From: Caldilineaceae bacterium
GTDB lineage: Bacteria; Chloroflexota; Anaerolineae; Caldilineales; Caldilineaceae
DNA: 64,000 nt
Direction of reading: 5' to 3'
NCBI GenBank assembly: GCA_019637645.1
Contig: JAHBVH010000024.1
Span: 1-64,000, forward strand
In this document: piece after piece, positions 9,126 to 17,977 of the stretch
How positions within the stretch are numbered: the first letter of the stretch is position 1
Layout: the number at the start of each line of letters is the position of its first letter
The notes under the pieces: model-generated
Seen by the model: the letters and a program-made list of their open reading frames with translations, nothing else
What the model was told of the DNA's origin: nothing
Databases searched by the model: none
Position numbers and translations under genes: made by a program

Positions 9126-10148
9126 TTAGGCCGCTAGAAATTCTGCCATATCGCTGCCGCTGACCTGTTCGGCATTTTTGTACAGATAGCAGGCCACTGC
9201 CCGCGCTTGGTCTGTCCGATACAAAGGTGGTGCTGCCTGGTGGCACTCTTGCATGACAAAGGGGCAGCGATTGGCGAATTTACATCCGTGGGCTTGCCCA
9301 GCGGGCGCTTGCGTGGCGGCTGCCTTCCGGTCCAGATCCCCTTCATTGCCCCAACGGATATCAGGATCAGGCAAGGGAATGGAGCTGACCAGCAGTTGGG
9401 TGTAGGGATGTTGCGGCTCTTTAATGACCTTGTCCACACTGCCCACTTCCGCGACTGAGCCCCGATAGAGAATATAGATACTATCACTGATTTGGTAGGC
9501 CGTGGTGAGATCATGCGTAATATAGACCAGCGAGATTCCTAACTCGCGGTTGAGCTTCATCAAGCTTTCCAAGATCGTCGCGCGTAGCGAGGCATCGACC
9601 ATGGAAACCGGTTCATCGGCCAGGATGATTTTGGGACTCAGGAGGAGCGCCCGCGCCACCATAATCCGCTGGCGTTGCCCACCACTCAGCTGATGGGGAT
9701 AGCGCCCGAGGGTATCTTCGGGGCGCAACCCGGCCATACGCAAGCTTTCTTCAATGCGCTGCTCTGCTTCTTCGCGCGAACTCGCCAACTGAAACTTGCG
9801 CACCGGCAGATTCAGCACCTGATCGACTTTGTAGAAGGGATTGTAGGCTTCGTAGGGGTCTTGAAAGATGGCCTGGACCTGACGGCGAAACTCTTTACGC
9901 GCCTGGGCATCCATCTTGGTCAAATCTTGTCCCTTGTAGAGGATGGACCCCTGGCTGGGATCCGTGACACCGAGGAGGAGCCGTGCCAAAGTGGTCTTGC
10001 CACTGCCACTTTCCCCGGCAATGGCGATAATGGTCGGCTTGCTTTCGTTGATGCTTAGGGAAATGCCATCGACCGCGACCATCTGGCGCTTGCTGAGCAG
10101 GCCACTCCCAAAGACTTTTGTTACATGCTTGGCTTCTAGAAGCGCCAT
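9126..10148 (-). CDS. dppF: Dpp/Opp-type ABC transporter ATPase (DppF-like)
   Basis: 340 residues. One of the two ATPases of a peptide or oligosaccharide importer. Walker A GESGSGKTTLARL, signature LSGGQRQRIMVARAL, Walker B KIILADEP and the switch His in VYITHDL are all present. The C-terminal oligo_HPY extension carries a Cys cluster (CKFANRCPFVMQEC) typical of this subfamily. It is the last gene of the binding protein-B-C-D-F unit. Its ATG overlaps the stop of the DppD-like gene (TAATG, 1 bp), so the two are translationally coupled. The symbol denotes type; the substrate is not known. Confidence 0.93.
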   Translation of the reverse strand: MALLEAKHVTKVFGSGLLSKRQMVAVDGISLSINESKPTIIAIAGESGSGKTTLARLLLGVTDPSQGSILYKGQDLTKMDAQARKEFRRQVQAIFQDPYEAYNPFYKVDQVLNLPVRKFQLASSREEAEQRIEESLRMAGLRPEDTLGRYPHQLSGGQRQRIMVARALLLSPKIILADEPVSMVDASLRATILESLMKLNRELGISLVYITHDLTTAYQISDSIYILYRGSVAEVGSVDKVIKEPQHPYTQLLVSSIPLPDPDIRWGNEGDLDRKAAATQAPAGQAHGCKFANRCPFVMQECHQAAPPLYRTDQARAVACYLYKNAEQVSGSDMAEFLAA

Positions 10149-11164
10149 TACGCCACACTCCCGTCATAAAGATGGCAAGCGACCCATCGCTCTGGTTTGA
10201 TCTCTTCCAACACCGGGACTTGGGCGGCACAGTGCGGCATCGCTTTGGGGCAGCGTGGGTGGAACATGCACCCCGAAGGCGGCGATAGCAGCGAGGGCGT
10301 CAAGCCGGGGATTCCCTTAAAAATTTCTTTCGAATTTAACGTGGGTAAGCTACCAATGAGGAGCTGGGTGTAGGGATGGAGCGGATCTTTGAAAATATCG
10401 CGCACCGGACCAATCTCGACGAGCTTGCCCCCATACATCACGCCGATCCGATCGACAAATTGGGCCATCAGCCCCATGTCGTGGCCGACGAGAATGACCG
10501 CCGCGCCAAGTTCTTTCTGGACGCGTCCCAGCGTTTCCATCACTTGGCGCTGGACCACCACGTCGAGCGCACTGGTCGGCTCATCGGCAATGATGACTTT
10601 GGGATTTAAAAGAATGCCCATGGCAATACAGACACGTTGCTTCATGCCGCCGCTCAGTTCGTGGGGATAGGCGTCCATCACGGCAGCATTGAGATCCACC
10701 GATTCCAACGCATTCTGAATCCGTATGTCGATGGTGCGTTTGGTGGTTTCGGTGGTGTGCGCGCGGATCGTATCGCGCAGCTGTTCCCCGATCTTCATCA
10801 TCGGATTCAGCGAGTTCATGGCACCTTGGGGGATCAGGGCGATATCGGCAAAGCGCGCCTGCCGCATCCCTTCTTCCGATAGACTAAGGAGGTCGGTGCC
10901 AGCTAAAAGCACCTCGCCCCCCTCAATGACCGCTGGGGCTTGGATCAGCCGCATGAGACTGAGCGCGGTCGTGGTCTTGCCGGAACCAGACTCGCCGACT
11001 AACCCGAGCCGTTCCCCAGCGCGTAGAAAAAAACTAACATCGTTGACGGCGCGCACCGGCCCGCGCGGGGTCTGATAGTTGACCCGCAAATGGCGGACTT
11101 CAAGCACCTTGCTGCTCGCCGTCGTAGGACGCTGACTTGGTTTCATTTGTACTTCGCTTATCAT
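10148..11164 (-). CDS. dppD: Dpp/Opp-type ABC transporter ATPase (DppD-like)
   Basis: About 338 residues from the ATG at 11164 (MISEVQMKPSQRP). The frame is open 59 codons further, but that part overlaps the DppC-like gene and has no family similarity, and a GAGAGAG element precedes 11164. Walker A GESGSGKTTTALS, signature LSGGMKQRVCIAMG, Walker B VIIADEPTSALD and switch LVGHDM are intact. The C-terminal Cys-containing oligo_HPY segment (CMFHPRCPKAMPHC) is present. It pairs with the DppF-like ATPase to drive the DppB/DppC permease. Confidence 0.93.
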   Translation of the reverse strand: MISEVQMKPSQRPTTASSKVLEVRHLRVNYQTPRGPVRAVNDVSFFLRAGERLGLVGESGSGKTTTALSLMRLIQAPAVIEGGEVLLAGTDLLSLSEEGMRQARFADIALIPQGAMNSLNPMMKIGEQLRDTIRAHTTETTKRTIDIRIQNALESVDLNAAVMDAYPHELSGGMKQRVCIAMGILLNPKVIIADEPTSALDVVVQRQVMETLGRVQKELGAAVILVGHDMGLMAQFVDRIGVMYGGKLVEIGPVRDIFKDPLHPYTQLLIGSLPTLNSKEIFKGIPGLTPSLLSPPSGCMFHPRCPKAMPHCAAQVPVLEEIKPERWVACHLYDGSVA

Positions 11165-11220
11165 GTCTCTCTCAAATGGCTCAAAATGTACGCTGCTAAA
11201 TTCATGGGCAGGCCCTGTGC

Positions 11221-12135
11221 CTACCCCCGCGCCGACCCTTTCAAGCGCGGGTTCGCGTATTTGTCCAGCGAGATGCTCATTAAGAACAAACCGATAAAGA
11301 TGACGGCCAAGATGACCACCGGCGGTCCCCACCACCACCACATGCCACGGCCCATGGCCGACTTGGAGAAGGCTTGGTAGAGGGTGCGTCCAATCGTCGG
11401 CACTAATTGGGGGCCGAGCCCAAGCACCTCGAGCCCCACCGCCGCCAAAATGCCACTGCTGACGGAGCCGACAAAGGCCGCCGCCAGGTAGGAGAGTAGG
11501 TTGGGCAGGATCTGCAAAAAGAGCACTTCAATGTCACTTTGGCCCGAAAGCCTCGCCACTTGGACAAAGAGGCGCTCGCGTAGGCTCAGGGCTTGGGCGC
11601 GCACCACGCGGGCTGGCAGCGGCCAGGCTAATAACCCCACAATAATCGCCATCAATTCGACCGTCATCGTCCGCACATAGGCGGAGACCGTAATTAAAAT
11701 CGCCAGGGCGGGAATGACCAACATGACATCGGCTAGACTGCTAAAGATCGTATCGGCAAAGCCTTTATAGTAACCGGCTAATAGCCCGATCACGACGCCA
11801 ATCGCAACACCAACGCCGCCAGCTAATAACCCGATTTTGAACGTATTCGGAATGCCCAATACCATGAGCGTAAAGACATCGCGGCCAAAGCCCTCGGTCC
11901 CTAGCGGACTCTCCCACGAGGGCGGTTGATTCAGCGGCACGGCCCCCATTTCTGCCCGCTTGGGGTTAATCCACATTGACCCAATCACCCCAAAAAGGAA
12001 GAGACTGAGTAGTAGTAGAAAGCCGAGGGTGAAGAGGCCATTTTCCCGAAAAAAGTTGAAGAAACTACGGATCGCGCTCCCAAGGGAAAAGCCGGAACGC
12101 GTGGTCGTCACTTTGGGAATTGTTGCTGTTGTCAT
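11221..12135 (-). CDS. dppC: Dpp/Opp-type ABC transporter permease (DppC-like)
   Basis: 304 residues. An N-terminal cytoplasmic segment and first membrane helix (about 35-55), then the conserved extracytoplasmic motif PPSWESPLGTEGFGRDVFT found in DppC/OppC proteins, then five more membrane segments. The ATPase-contact loop lies near LPARVVRAQALSLRERLFV. It is the second permease subunit, 100 bp after the DppB-like gene on the same strand. The gap to the DppD-like start is 56 bp. Confidence 0.92.
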   Translation of the reverse strand: MTTATIPKVTTTRSGFSLGSAIRSFFNFFRENGLFTLGFLLLLSLFLFGVIGSMWINPKRAEMGAVPLNQPPSWESPLGTEGFGRDVFTLMVLGIPNTFKIGLLAGGVGVAIGVVIGLLAGYYKGFADTIFSSLADVMLVIPALAILITVSAYVRTMTVELMAIIVGLLAWPLPARVVRAQALSLRERLFVQVARLSGQSDIEVLFLQILPNLLSYLAAAFVGSVSSGILAAVGLEVLGLGPQLVPTIGRTLYQAFSKSAMGRGMWWWWGPPVVILAVIFIGLFLMSISLDKYANPRLKGSARG

Positions 12136-12235
12136 AGCACTTTCTTACTATCAATAGACGGATCTGCCCTTTCTACCGAAGAGGCAGGGCATCTGACTAG
12201 CGGTCGCTTTGGCGCACCTGCTAGCCCCATCCGTT

Positions 12236-13255
12236 TCATCCAGACCGCTCCGTCACATAATTGACTCTGGGATCCAGGCGTGGATAGAGCAGATCAACAA
12301 TGAGGACGGCTAGGCCAACTGACACCGAGAGGATAAAGGTAATACCCTGGATTACGGTGTAATCGCTATTGGTGATGGCCATATAGAGCATGTAGCCAAG
12401 ACCAGGATAGGCAAAGATAATCTCGACCAAAATCGCCCCGGATACCACATGTCCCAGGGTAATGGCTAGCTGGGTCAATTGCGATGGAATGGCATTGCGC
12501 ACGGCGTACCACCAGAGGATACGTGCTTTTTTGAGCCCTTTAGCTTCGGCCAGGAGCATATAATCTTCGCCAATGGTGTTGACCATCAACCCCCGCATAT
12601 TTAAGGCCCAGAAGCCCAAGCTTGAAAGGATGATCGAAAGGGCGGGCAGGATCGCGTGGTAGAGCACATCGCGCCAAAAGGCCAAAGTGAAGCCGGGGGT
12701 CATGCGGCTGTCATAGGCGCCACTCATGGGAAAGATGCGAGATGTATAGGCCAACGCAAATAAAAGCAAGAGGGCCAAGAGATAGTAGGGCAGCGCGGCA
12801 AAGATCATGGTAATGGGGATAAAGAGCTTCACCACCGCGGGCGTATCGCGCCAGGCCAGCAGCGCCCCCGCCACAACCCCTAAGACAAAGGTAATAATAA
12901 TTGAGATCGTCACGAGCCCAAGGGTCCAAGCAATAGATGGGCGGATGATCTCCCAAACGCCAGCTGGATAGGCCGATAGGGAAAAGCCTAGATCGAGCCG
13001 TAGCGTATTTTTCAGGTAGTTGAAATACTGCACATAGAGCGGCTGATTCAGCCCGAAGCGCTCGCGATACGCTTCAAACATCGCTTGTCCGTTCTCGATC
13101 CCGGCGCTAGCTTGCGCCATCCGCGACGTGATCGCGCCAATCGGGTTGCCAGGGGCCAACCGTGGGATCACAAAGTTGATCGAAGTGGCGACAAAGACCA
13201 CAAAGACAAACATGCCAAGGCGTTTTAGAAAATAGCGGACATCTACTCCGCGCAT
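12236..13255 (-). CDS. dppB: Dpp/Opp-type ABC transporter permease (DppB-like)
   Basis: 339 residues, six predicted membrane segments. The start MRGVDVRYFLKRLGMFVFVV and the following FVIPRLAPGNPIGA are the usual DppB N-terminus (first helix, then a P-G-x-P turn). The ATPase-contact loop is in the stretch MLLAEAKGLKKARILWWYAVRNAIPS, and a typical DppB ending GLAVLIVDLLYPRLDPRV follows. It is separated from the binding-protein gene by 490 bp that contains hairpins and repeats, which may lower permease expression relative to the binding protein. Confidence 0.92.
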   Translation of the reverse strand: MRGVDVRYFLKRLGMFVFVVFVATSINFVIPRLAPGNPIGAITSRMAQASAGIENGQAMFEAYRERFGLNQPLYVQYFNYLKNTLRLDLGFSLSAYPAGVWEIIRPSIAWTLGLVTISIIITFVLGVVAGALLAWRDTPAVVKLFIPITMIFAALPYYLLALLLLFALAYTSRIFPMSGAYDSRMTPGFTLAFWRDVLYHAILPALSIILSSLGFWALNMRGLMVNTIGEDYMLLAEAKGLKKARILWWYAVRNAIPSQLTQLAITLGHVVSGAILVEIIFAYPGLGYMLYMAITNSDYTVIQGITFILSVSVGLAVLIVDLLYPRLDPRVNYVTERSG

Positions 13256-13304
13256 GATACTCCATTCCTTCTACGGATTTTGCTGCTTCCTATTTACAAT
13301 AGAA

Positions 13305-13385
13305 GTTACGCACTTGAACAGCTTGACCAGAGACCTGACAGGTTTGCCAAACTTGTCAGGTCTGGCAAACCTGCGTAACCCCTAT
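13305..13385. repeat. Interspersed palindrome, copy B (with GTTACGC/GCGTAAC flanks)
   Basis: Core inverted repeat 13331-13363 with arms AGACCTGACAGGTTTG and CAAACTTGTCAGGTCT. Outside the core, GTTACGCA at 13305-13312 and GCGTAACCCCT at 13373-13383 form a second, outer inverted repeat, which makes this the most complete-looking member of the family. It lies between the binding-protein gene and dppB. Confidence 0.85.
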
Positions 13386-13438
13386 ACAAATCAATCTGCC
13401 GTAGGCGTTACACCCACGCTGATCCCGTTCTAGCCACT

Positions 13439-13486
13439 GATCAGTTGTTTGGGGGATCAGTTGTTTGGGGGATCAGTTGTTTGGGG
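13439..13486. repeat. 16-bp tandem repeat, three copies
   Basis: GATCAGTTGTTTGGGG is repeated exactly three times head to tail (13439-13454, 13455-13470, 13471-13486) in the gap between the binding-protein gene and dppB. It is non-coding; no function is evident. Confidence 0.95.
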
Positions 13487-13613
13487 AAAAGTAAAGGTTC
13501 GCAGCACGAGGCGCAAATAGGGAGAAAGGGCAGCAGGGGCCAACGCTGGGCAAGAAGTTCACTTGCAACCTAACCGTTCATCCCGTGGAACCCATCTCCC
13601 TATTGACTTACTT

Positions 13614-13720
13614 GTGTTGTTCCTTTGTAACTGCGCTGCCAGTGATAGCTGGTCGGCTGGCGATGACCAGCAGCACCAAGTTGCTGGTCATCTTGTCTCA
13701 CCTTTGCAAAGGAACAACAC
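13614..13720 (-). terminator. Nested inverted repeats just after the binding-protein gene
   Basis: A 14-bp perfect outer inverted repeat (GTGTTGTTCCTTTG at 13614-13627, its complement at 13707-13720) encloses an 11-bp perfect inner one (GATGACCAGCA at 13662-13672, TGCTGGTCATC at 13682-13692). It begins 26 bp past the stop of the Dpp-type binding-protein gene on the minus strand. Such hairpins after a binding-protein gene commonly act as partial terminators or mRNA stabilisers. There is no T-run, so a stabiliser is the likelier reading. Confidence 0.55.
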
Positions 13721-13745
13721 ACTTAACTCGACGCAACGACCGCAC

Positions 13746-15548
13746 CTATTCGGCGGGTTTCAACTCGGTGAGCACACGGAGGAAGTGCTGCCAGTGGGAC
13801 GGCGGTTGGATATAGTTATTATCTGCCGTCGGCCACCCTGTCCAGTTGGCGGTGTTGAAGATCGTCAACGCGGGCTGTTGTGCCAACGGAATGGCGGGCA
13901 ATTCGTCGGCCCAAATGGTTACAGCCTGTGTCATCAGATCAATCACTTGCGGATCACCAATCGGCAGGCTGCCCATTTGGTCAACCAGCGCCGAGTATTC
14001 ATCGCTGACCCAGCGCCCCGCGTTGTTGGTGTTGTCCACATATTCGGTGCCCGATTGACCTATGGGTTGTACCCAGCTCTTGTTGTAGCGGTTCATGCCA
14101 AACCAAGGTTCGATGACGCTGCCACAACCGCTCCAGTCGGTTGCGCCTTCAAATTGGCCGCGACCCGTCTGCTCGCGGAAGATACCCCATTCGATAATGC
14201 GCAGTACGGCGTCGATGCCAACATCATTGAGCTGTTGGACAACCATCGTCGCCACGGGCTCCATAAAGGGCGGGGCAACCACATCAATGGTCAGCGGTTG
14301 ACCATCCGCACCGACATACTTGCCACCACCGTCGAGCGTGTACCCTTGGCCCTCAATCAGCTCGCGCGCCTTGTCGGGGCTATATTCCATGATAGGGGCA
14401 ATAATATCCTTGATGGCATCCAAATAGGGCATCATCGCCGGATAGTCGGGGAAGATAAAGCCTGTGGGAACGCTGGTGCCTTCCCAAACGACATCTACCA
14501 ACTGCTGCCGGTTAAAGGCATAGCTCAACGCCCAACGCATTTCTTTCTTGTCCCACGGGGCCACAGTGTGATTGACTGTGAACATGCGGGGGCAAGGATC
14601 GCGCCAGGCATAGGGTGGGTTGGGGTTCCAGGAGATCAGGTTGGGGTTTTGGGCCTGCATCTGCTGCATTTGGCTCAGGCCAATGTTGCCCGCACCGATA
14701 TCCAATTGGTTGGAAAGCATCAGCTGGTTAATGGTCTCCTGCGAAGGATGCCATACCCGGTGAATTTCCAAGGGGGCCGGTAAGTTAAAGGTACCGGTCT
14801 TCGCTCCCCACCAGTTGTCATTGCGCTTGTAGATAAACTCCGTTTCGGAGAAGCGTAAGACTGTATAGGGGCCACTGAAGATCGGCGCGCCTGTCTCGGC
14901 GTTAAAGGGGTTGCGGAAGGTGACCGGATCTTGTCCTTCCCAGACATGCTTGGGCAGCGGCACAATGGCCTGCGAGGTGGTGCCGGCCAAGTTTTCCATG
15001 ATAAAGCGGGGATTTGACGCGGTCAACACAAATTTGACGGTACGATCATCGACCGCTTCGACCGCGGCGACCCACTTTTGGACCGCGCCCGACCAGTTGA
15101 GCTGTGGCGCATATTCCTTGAGCAGCTCAATGGTAAAGACCACATCCTCGGCAGTCAATGGTTGCCCATCACTCCACTCCGTCCCTTGGCGCAAGGTGAC
15201 GGTCCATTCGTCGAGCGCTTCATTGGCTTCGAAGCTCTCGGCCAACCAGCCATCGATTTCGCCCGTTTCATAGTTCAACATGAACAGGGGTTCCATCATA
15301 TTCTGGTTCATCCCTTGCAGAATAAAGGTCCCTGGGATGTAGGGATTCCAAATATCGGGGGCCGGAATGCGCGCCGATTGATCGAGGCGCAAAATGAGAT
15401 CGTCACTACCCGCTGAGCTTGCCTCACCAGCGCTCCCTGGCGCGGAGGCAGCAGGCCCGGCGGCGGGTGCTGCGCAGCTTGTGAAGATCAATGCAATGAG
15501 ACACAGTAGGGATAACGTACGGACTAGACTAGACCTCACAACAGACAC
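13746..15548 (-). CDS. Dpp/Opp-type substrate-binding lipoprotein (SBP_bac_5 family)
   Basis: 600 residues with a GTG start at 15548 and a strong AAGGAGGA upstream. A signal peptide ends in a lipobox (LIFTSC, Cys about 25), followed by an Ala/Gly/Ser-rich linker and a family-5 binding domain. Recognisable parts are WTVTLRQGTEWSDGQPLTAE, the second-lobe region KKEMRWALSYAFNRQQLVD, and a late EQTGRGQFEGATDWSG. It feeds the DppBCDF-like permease encoded downstream. Family members bind peptides, but in this phylum they also bind oligosaccharides, so the substrate cannot be named. It is the first gene of the unit. Confidence 0.92.
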   Translation of the reverse strand: MSVVRSSLVRTLSLLCLIALIFTSCAAPAAGPAASAPGSAGEASSAGSDDLILRLDQSARIPAPDIWNPYIPGTFILQGMNQNMMEPLFMLNYETGEIDGWLAESFEANEALDEWTVTLRQGTEWSDGQPLTAEDVVFTIELLKEYAPQLNWSGAVQKWVAAVEAVDDRTVKFVLTASNPRFIMENLAGTTSQAIVPLPKHVWEGQDPVTFRNPFNAETGAPIFSGPYTVLRFSETEFIYKRNDNWWGAKTGTFNLPAPLEIHRVWHPSQETINQLMLSNQLDIGAGNIGLSQMQQMQAQNPNLISWNPNPPYAWRDPCPRMFTVNHTVAPWDKKEMRWALSYAFNRQQLVDVVWEGTSVPTGFIFPDYPAMMPYLDAIKDIIAPIMEYSPDKARELIEGQGYTLDGGGKYVGADGQPLTIDVVAPPFMEPVATMVVQQLNDVGIDAVLRIIEWGIFREQTGRGQFEGATDWSGCGSVIEPWFGMNRYNKSWVQPIGQSGTEYVDNTNNAGRWVSDEYSALVDQMGSLPIGDPQVIDLMTQAVTIWADELPAIPLAQQPALTIFNTANWTGWPTADNNYIQPPSHWQHFLRVLTELKPAE

Positions 15549-15881
15549 TTGACTCCTCCTTCACTTTCACTTTCTTCACTTTCATGGGGGATCCCTGTAA
15601 CAAGAACTTGTAGAAAAGATTGCCTGCCATGGCGTGCATGACAAAATGACAGGCACGCTGTGCATGAGCGATGAAGCAACGCCTACCTACACAATCCATG
15701 GCGAATGCCCCCAGCAAAGCCAGGCACGCTGAATGCACGGAAGGCTAGGGCTAACGCTACAGTTGGGCTTCAGGCAAGATTCATGCGAGTAGACGGGGAG
15801 ACGCGCAAGACTTTCTGTGGCTGTACCAAAAACGTGTAAGGGATATGCCATTTGATTGCAATGGGTATAGGCGGTGAACTA

Positions 15882-15910
15882 ACTATAGCATTCAAAGCGC
15901 AAGAATGCAA
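15882..15910 (-). promoter_or_regulatory. Putative sigma-70-type promoter of the Dpp-type operon
   Basis: On the minus strand TTGCAT (15910-15905) and TATAGT (15887-15882) are separated by exactly 17 bp. This would give a transcript start near 15875 and a leader of about 325 nt before the binding-protein gene. The stretch between 15549 and 15971 otherwise holds no gene. Confidence 0.45.
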
Positions 15911-15971
15911 ATCATTTCCAAGATGCGGAATCGTGAGGGGCAACGCGTGAATACTGGCCGCGAAAATCGCC

Positions 15972-16394
15972 CTAGTCACCCTTACTTCCCTCATCGCTGG
16001 GCAGGTGCAAGGAACTGCTGAGGTAGGTCCCGCCCTGAAGAATTTGTGGAATGGCCTCGCCCAATTCAGGCGGATTGCCTTTGGCAAGATAGCCCCGCGC
16101 CCCCGCGGCTAACGCCCGTTGCACGTAGCTACTCTCCTGGTGGCCCGAGAGCATGAGGCAAAGCAAGCCAGGGCGTTGCAGGAGCAAGGCCCGGACCAGA
16201 TCAATCCCATTCATCCCTGGGAGCGAGACATCTACCAAGACGAGATCGACTTCCAGCGTCGCAAGCTGTGTCAAGGCTTCTTCCGCGGTGGCCGCTACGC
16301 CAATGACCTGGAGATTGGGTAAACGGTCAATTCTTTCGCGCAACATTCGTTGCATGAGGGGATGGTCTTCGACAATATAGAGCTTGGTAGCCAT
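15972..16394 (-). CDS. Receiver-only response regulator
   Basis: 140 residues from the ATG at 16394, chosen for the AAAGGAAG upstream and the family start MATKLYIVEDHP. A CheY-type receiver: acidic pocket E9/D10, phospho-acceptor Asp55 (LVLVDVSLPGMNG), Ser83 (MLSGHQ) and Lys105 (GYLAKG). The spacing resembles receivers of the NarL/LuxR class, but no DNA-binding domain follows; the protein stops after a short tail (SLHLPSDEGSKGD). No histidine kinase is nearby. It starts 35 bp after the M1 peptidase gene on the same strand, so the two may be co-transcribed. Confidence 0.88.
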   Translation of the reverse strand: MATKLYIVEDHPLMQRMLRERIDRLPNLQVIGVAATAEEALTQLATLEVDLVLVDVSLPGMNGIDLVRALLLQRPGLLCLMLSGHQESSYVQRALAAGARGYLAKGNPPELGEAIPQILQGGTYLSSSLHLPSDEGSKGD

Positions 16395-16429
16395 CGCGCT
16401 TCCTTTCTGGGGGCAATGGGGGCGTAAGC

Positions 16430-17869
16430 TTATTCCCAGGCGGGGATGGCAGGAATGCCTGGCGTATAGAGCCATGCTTGGAAAAAGTCGGCTAGGGGTT
16501 CATCACTGATTTCTTCGGCAACGGCAATAAAGTCGGCGGTAGTAGCGTTACTACCTTGGAAGCGGTCATAGTAGGTGCGAATAATCTGAAAGAAGGTGGC
16601 ATCGCCAACCTGCAAGCGCAGCGCGTGCAAGGTGAGCGCACCACGAACGTAGATGGTCGTATGAAAAAGCTCATCCTGCGTTGGTACACCGGGCGGTGGT
16701 AGTTGGCGGGCTTTGAGCATGGTATACAGGCCACGCATCGTTGCGTCGAAAATGCGCTTGCCTTCGGTTTGCTCAGTCCATAGATGGTGGAAGTAGGTAG
16801 CAAAGCCTTCGTTGAGCCAAATATCCTGCCATTGGGCAAGGCTGACACTATTGCCAAACCATTGATGCGCCAACTCGTGGGCGATGATCACCTCCATGGT
16901 TGCCGTGCGGCCAAAGATAGCGCGGGTTTGTGTCTCGAGCGCGCCGCCAAAGGGTGTATCCATGACAATCGCGCCATAGCTTTCAAAGGGAAAGGGGCCG
17001 ATCAATTCACTGAAATAGGTGATCATATCAGCGGTCGGGGCAAAGTCGCGCTGCAGCCGCCGACTGAGGGACGTAGGAAAGAAGTTTAGAATGGGAAGGC
17101 CATCGGGCCCTTCCTCGCGGACCATGGCAAATTCGGCAATGTTGACGGTAGCCAGATAACTCGCCATGGGATCGGTTGCTTCCCAGTGATAGGTGCGCTG
17201 ATTCATTTGCGCATGCACATCGACCAATAGTCCGTTGGCCGCGACGGCGTAGGGTGTCGGCACGGTGATCTGAAAAGTATAGCTGGCCTTGTCGAGCGGA
17301 TGGTTGTTGTTGGGATACCACGACATGGCACCCGAGGGCTCGCTAATGACATAGATCCCCGCCGCGCCATAAGAGAGCCAACCGACCGCTTCAAAGGGCA
17401 CGCCAGGGTCGGTCACCGGCTCGGGCGTGCCACCATAGGTAACGGTCACGGTGAAGGCTTGCTCGACCGCGATGGGCGTTGCGGGCGTAATCGTCACTTC
17501 ATGATCGGTGCGGTCAAAGGTGGCGGGCTGGCCGTCTACTGTAAGCGCGGCAATGGTCAAGCCCTGTAAGTCGAGGTTAAACCGACTCAGCGTCTGCGTT
17601 GCCAACGCGGTGAGGGTGGTTGTGCCGGTAATGATATTGCTCTCCACATCGACTGTCAGCGCTATCGTATAGTGTTGCACATCATAGCCACCATTGCCTA
17701 GCTGTGGGTACAACGCATCTCCCACGCCATCGGTGCCTGCCGCCGCACCGATGGTTGGGCTCGTTGTTGGCGGTAGCGTCGCTTGTGGATCAATGATCAG
17801 CGGCTGACAGGCGATCAAGGCCAGCAGACTAAGGCAGAGGAAAAACCAAAGAACGCTCTTGTGCTGCAT
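16430..17869 (-). CDS. Secreted M1-family zinc metallopeptidase (lipoprotein)
   Basis: 479 residues from the ATG at 17869 (MQHKSVLWFFLCL), with an AGAAAGGAT site. A signal peptide ends in LLALIAC, a lipobox. The N-terminal saddle-like beta domain is followed by a gluzincin catalytic domain: the exopeptidase-type motif appears as a degenerate GALETQ, the zinc site HELAH is at about residues 331-335, and the third ligand Glu is in WLNEGFATYF about 20 residues on. It is shorter than full aminopeptidase N (about 850), lacking the C-terminal domain, as in many bacterial exported M1 proteins. Probably an extracellular aminopeptidase that feeds peptide uptake. Confidence 0.92.
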   Translation of the reverse strand: MQHKSVLWFFLCLSLLALIACQPLIIDPQATLPPTTSPTIGAAAGTDGVGDALYPQLGNGGYDVQHYTIALTVDVESNIITGTTTLTALATQTLSRFNLDLQGLTIAALTVDGQPATFDRTDHEVTITPATPIAVEQAFTVTVTYGGTPEPVTDPGVPFEAVGWLSYGAAGIYVISEPSGAMSWYPNNNHPLDKASYTFQITVPTPYAVAANGLLVDVHAQMNQRTYHWEATDPMASYLATVNIAEFAMVREEGPDGLPILNFFPTSLSRRLQRDFAPTADMITYFSELIGPFPFESYGAIVMDTPFGGALETQTRAIFGRTATMEVIIAHELAHQWFGNSVSLAQWQDIWLNEGFATYFHHLWTEQTEGKRIFDATMRGLYTMLKARQLPPPGVPTQDELFHTTIYVRGALTLHALRLQVGDATFFQIIRTYYDRFQGSNATTADFIAVAEEISDEPLADFFQAWLYTPGIPAIPAWE

Positions 17870-17948
17870 GGGCAATCTATCCTTTCTGGCGTGCCAGTGA
17901 TCTACGCATTGGCTATTCATCATACCTTGAACTTAAAAAATTTGCCTA

Positions 17949-17977
17949 TTGACATTTGTAGCAAAATCCGCTATAGT
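17949..17977 (+). promoter_or_regulatory. Sigma-70-type promoter of the trp T-box operon
   Basis: TTGACA at 17949-17954 and TATAGT at 17972-17977 with a 17-bp spacer: a full -35 match and 5 of 6 in the -10. The predicted start near 17985 places the T-box directly at the 5' end of the transcript. On the other strand TGTCAA (17981-17986) offers a possible divergent -35 for the M1 peptidase gene. Confidence 0.8.

Noticed and set aside
11165..11341. Upstream extension of the DppD-like frame
   Set aside because: It overlaps the end of the DppC-like gene and lacks family similarity; the start at 11164 fits better.
13563..14783. 406-codon open frame on the plus strand
   Set aside because: Antisense shadow of the Dpp-type binding-protein gene; no recognisable motifs, and the minus-strand frame is a clear lipoprotein.
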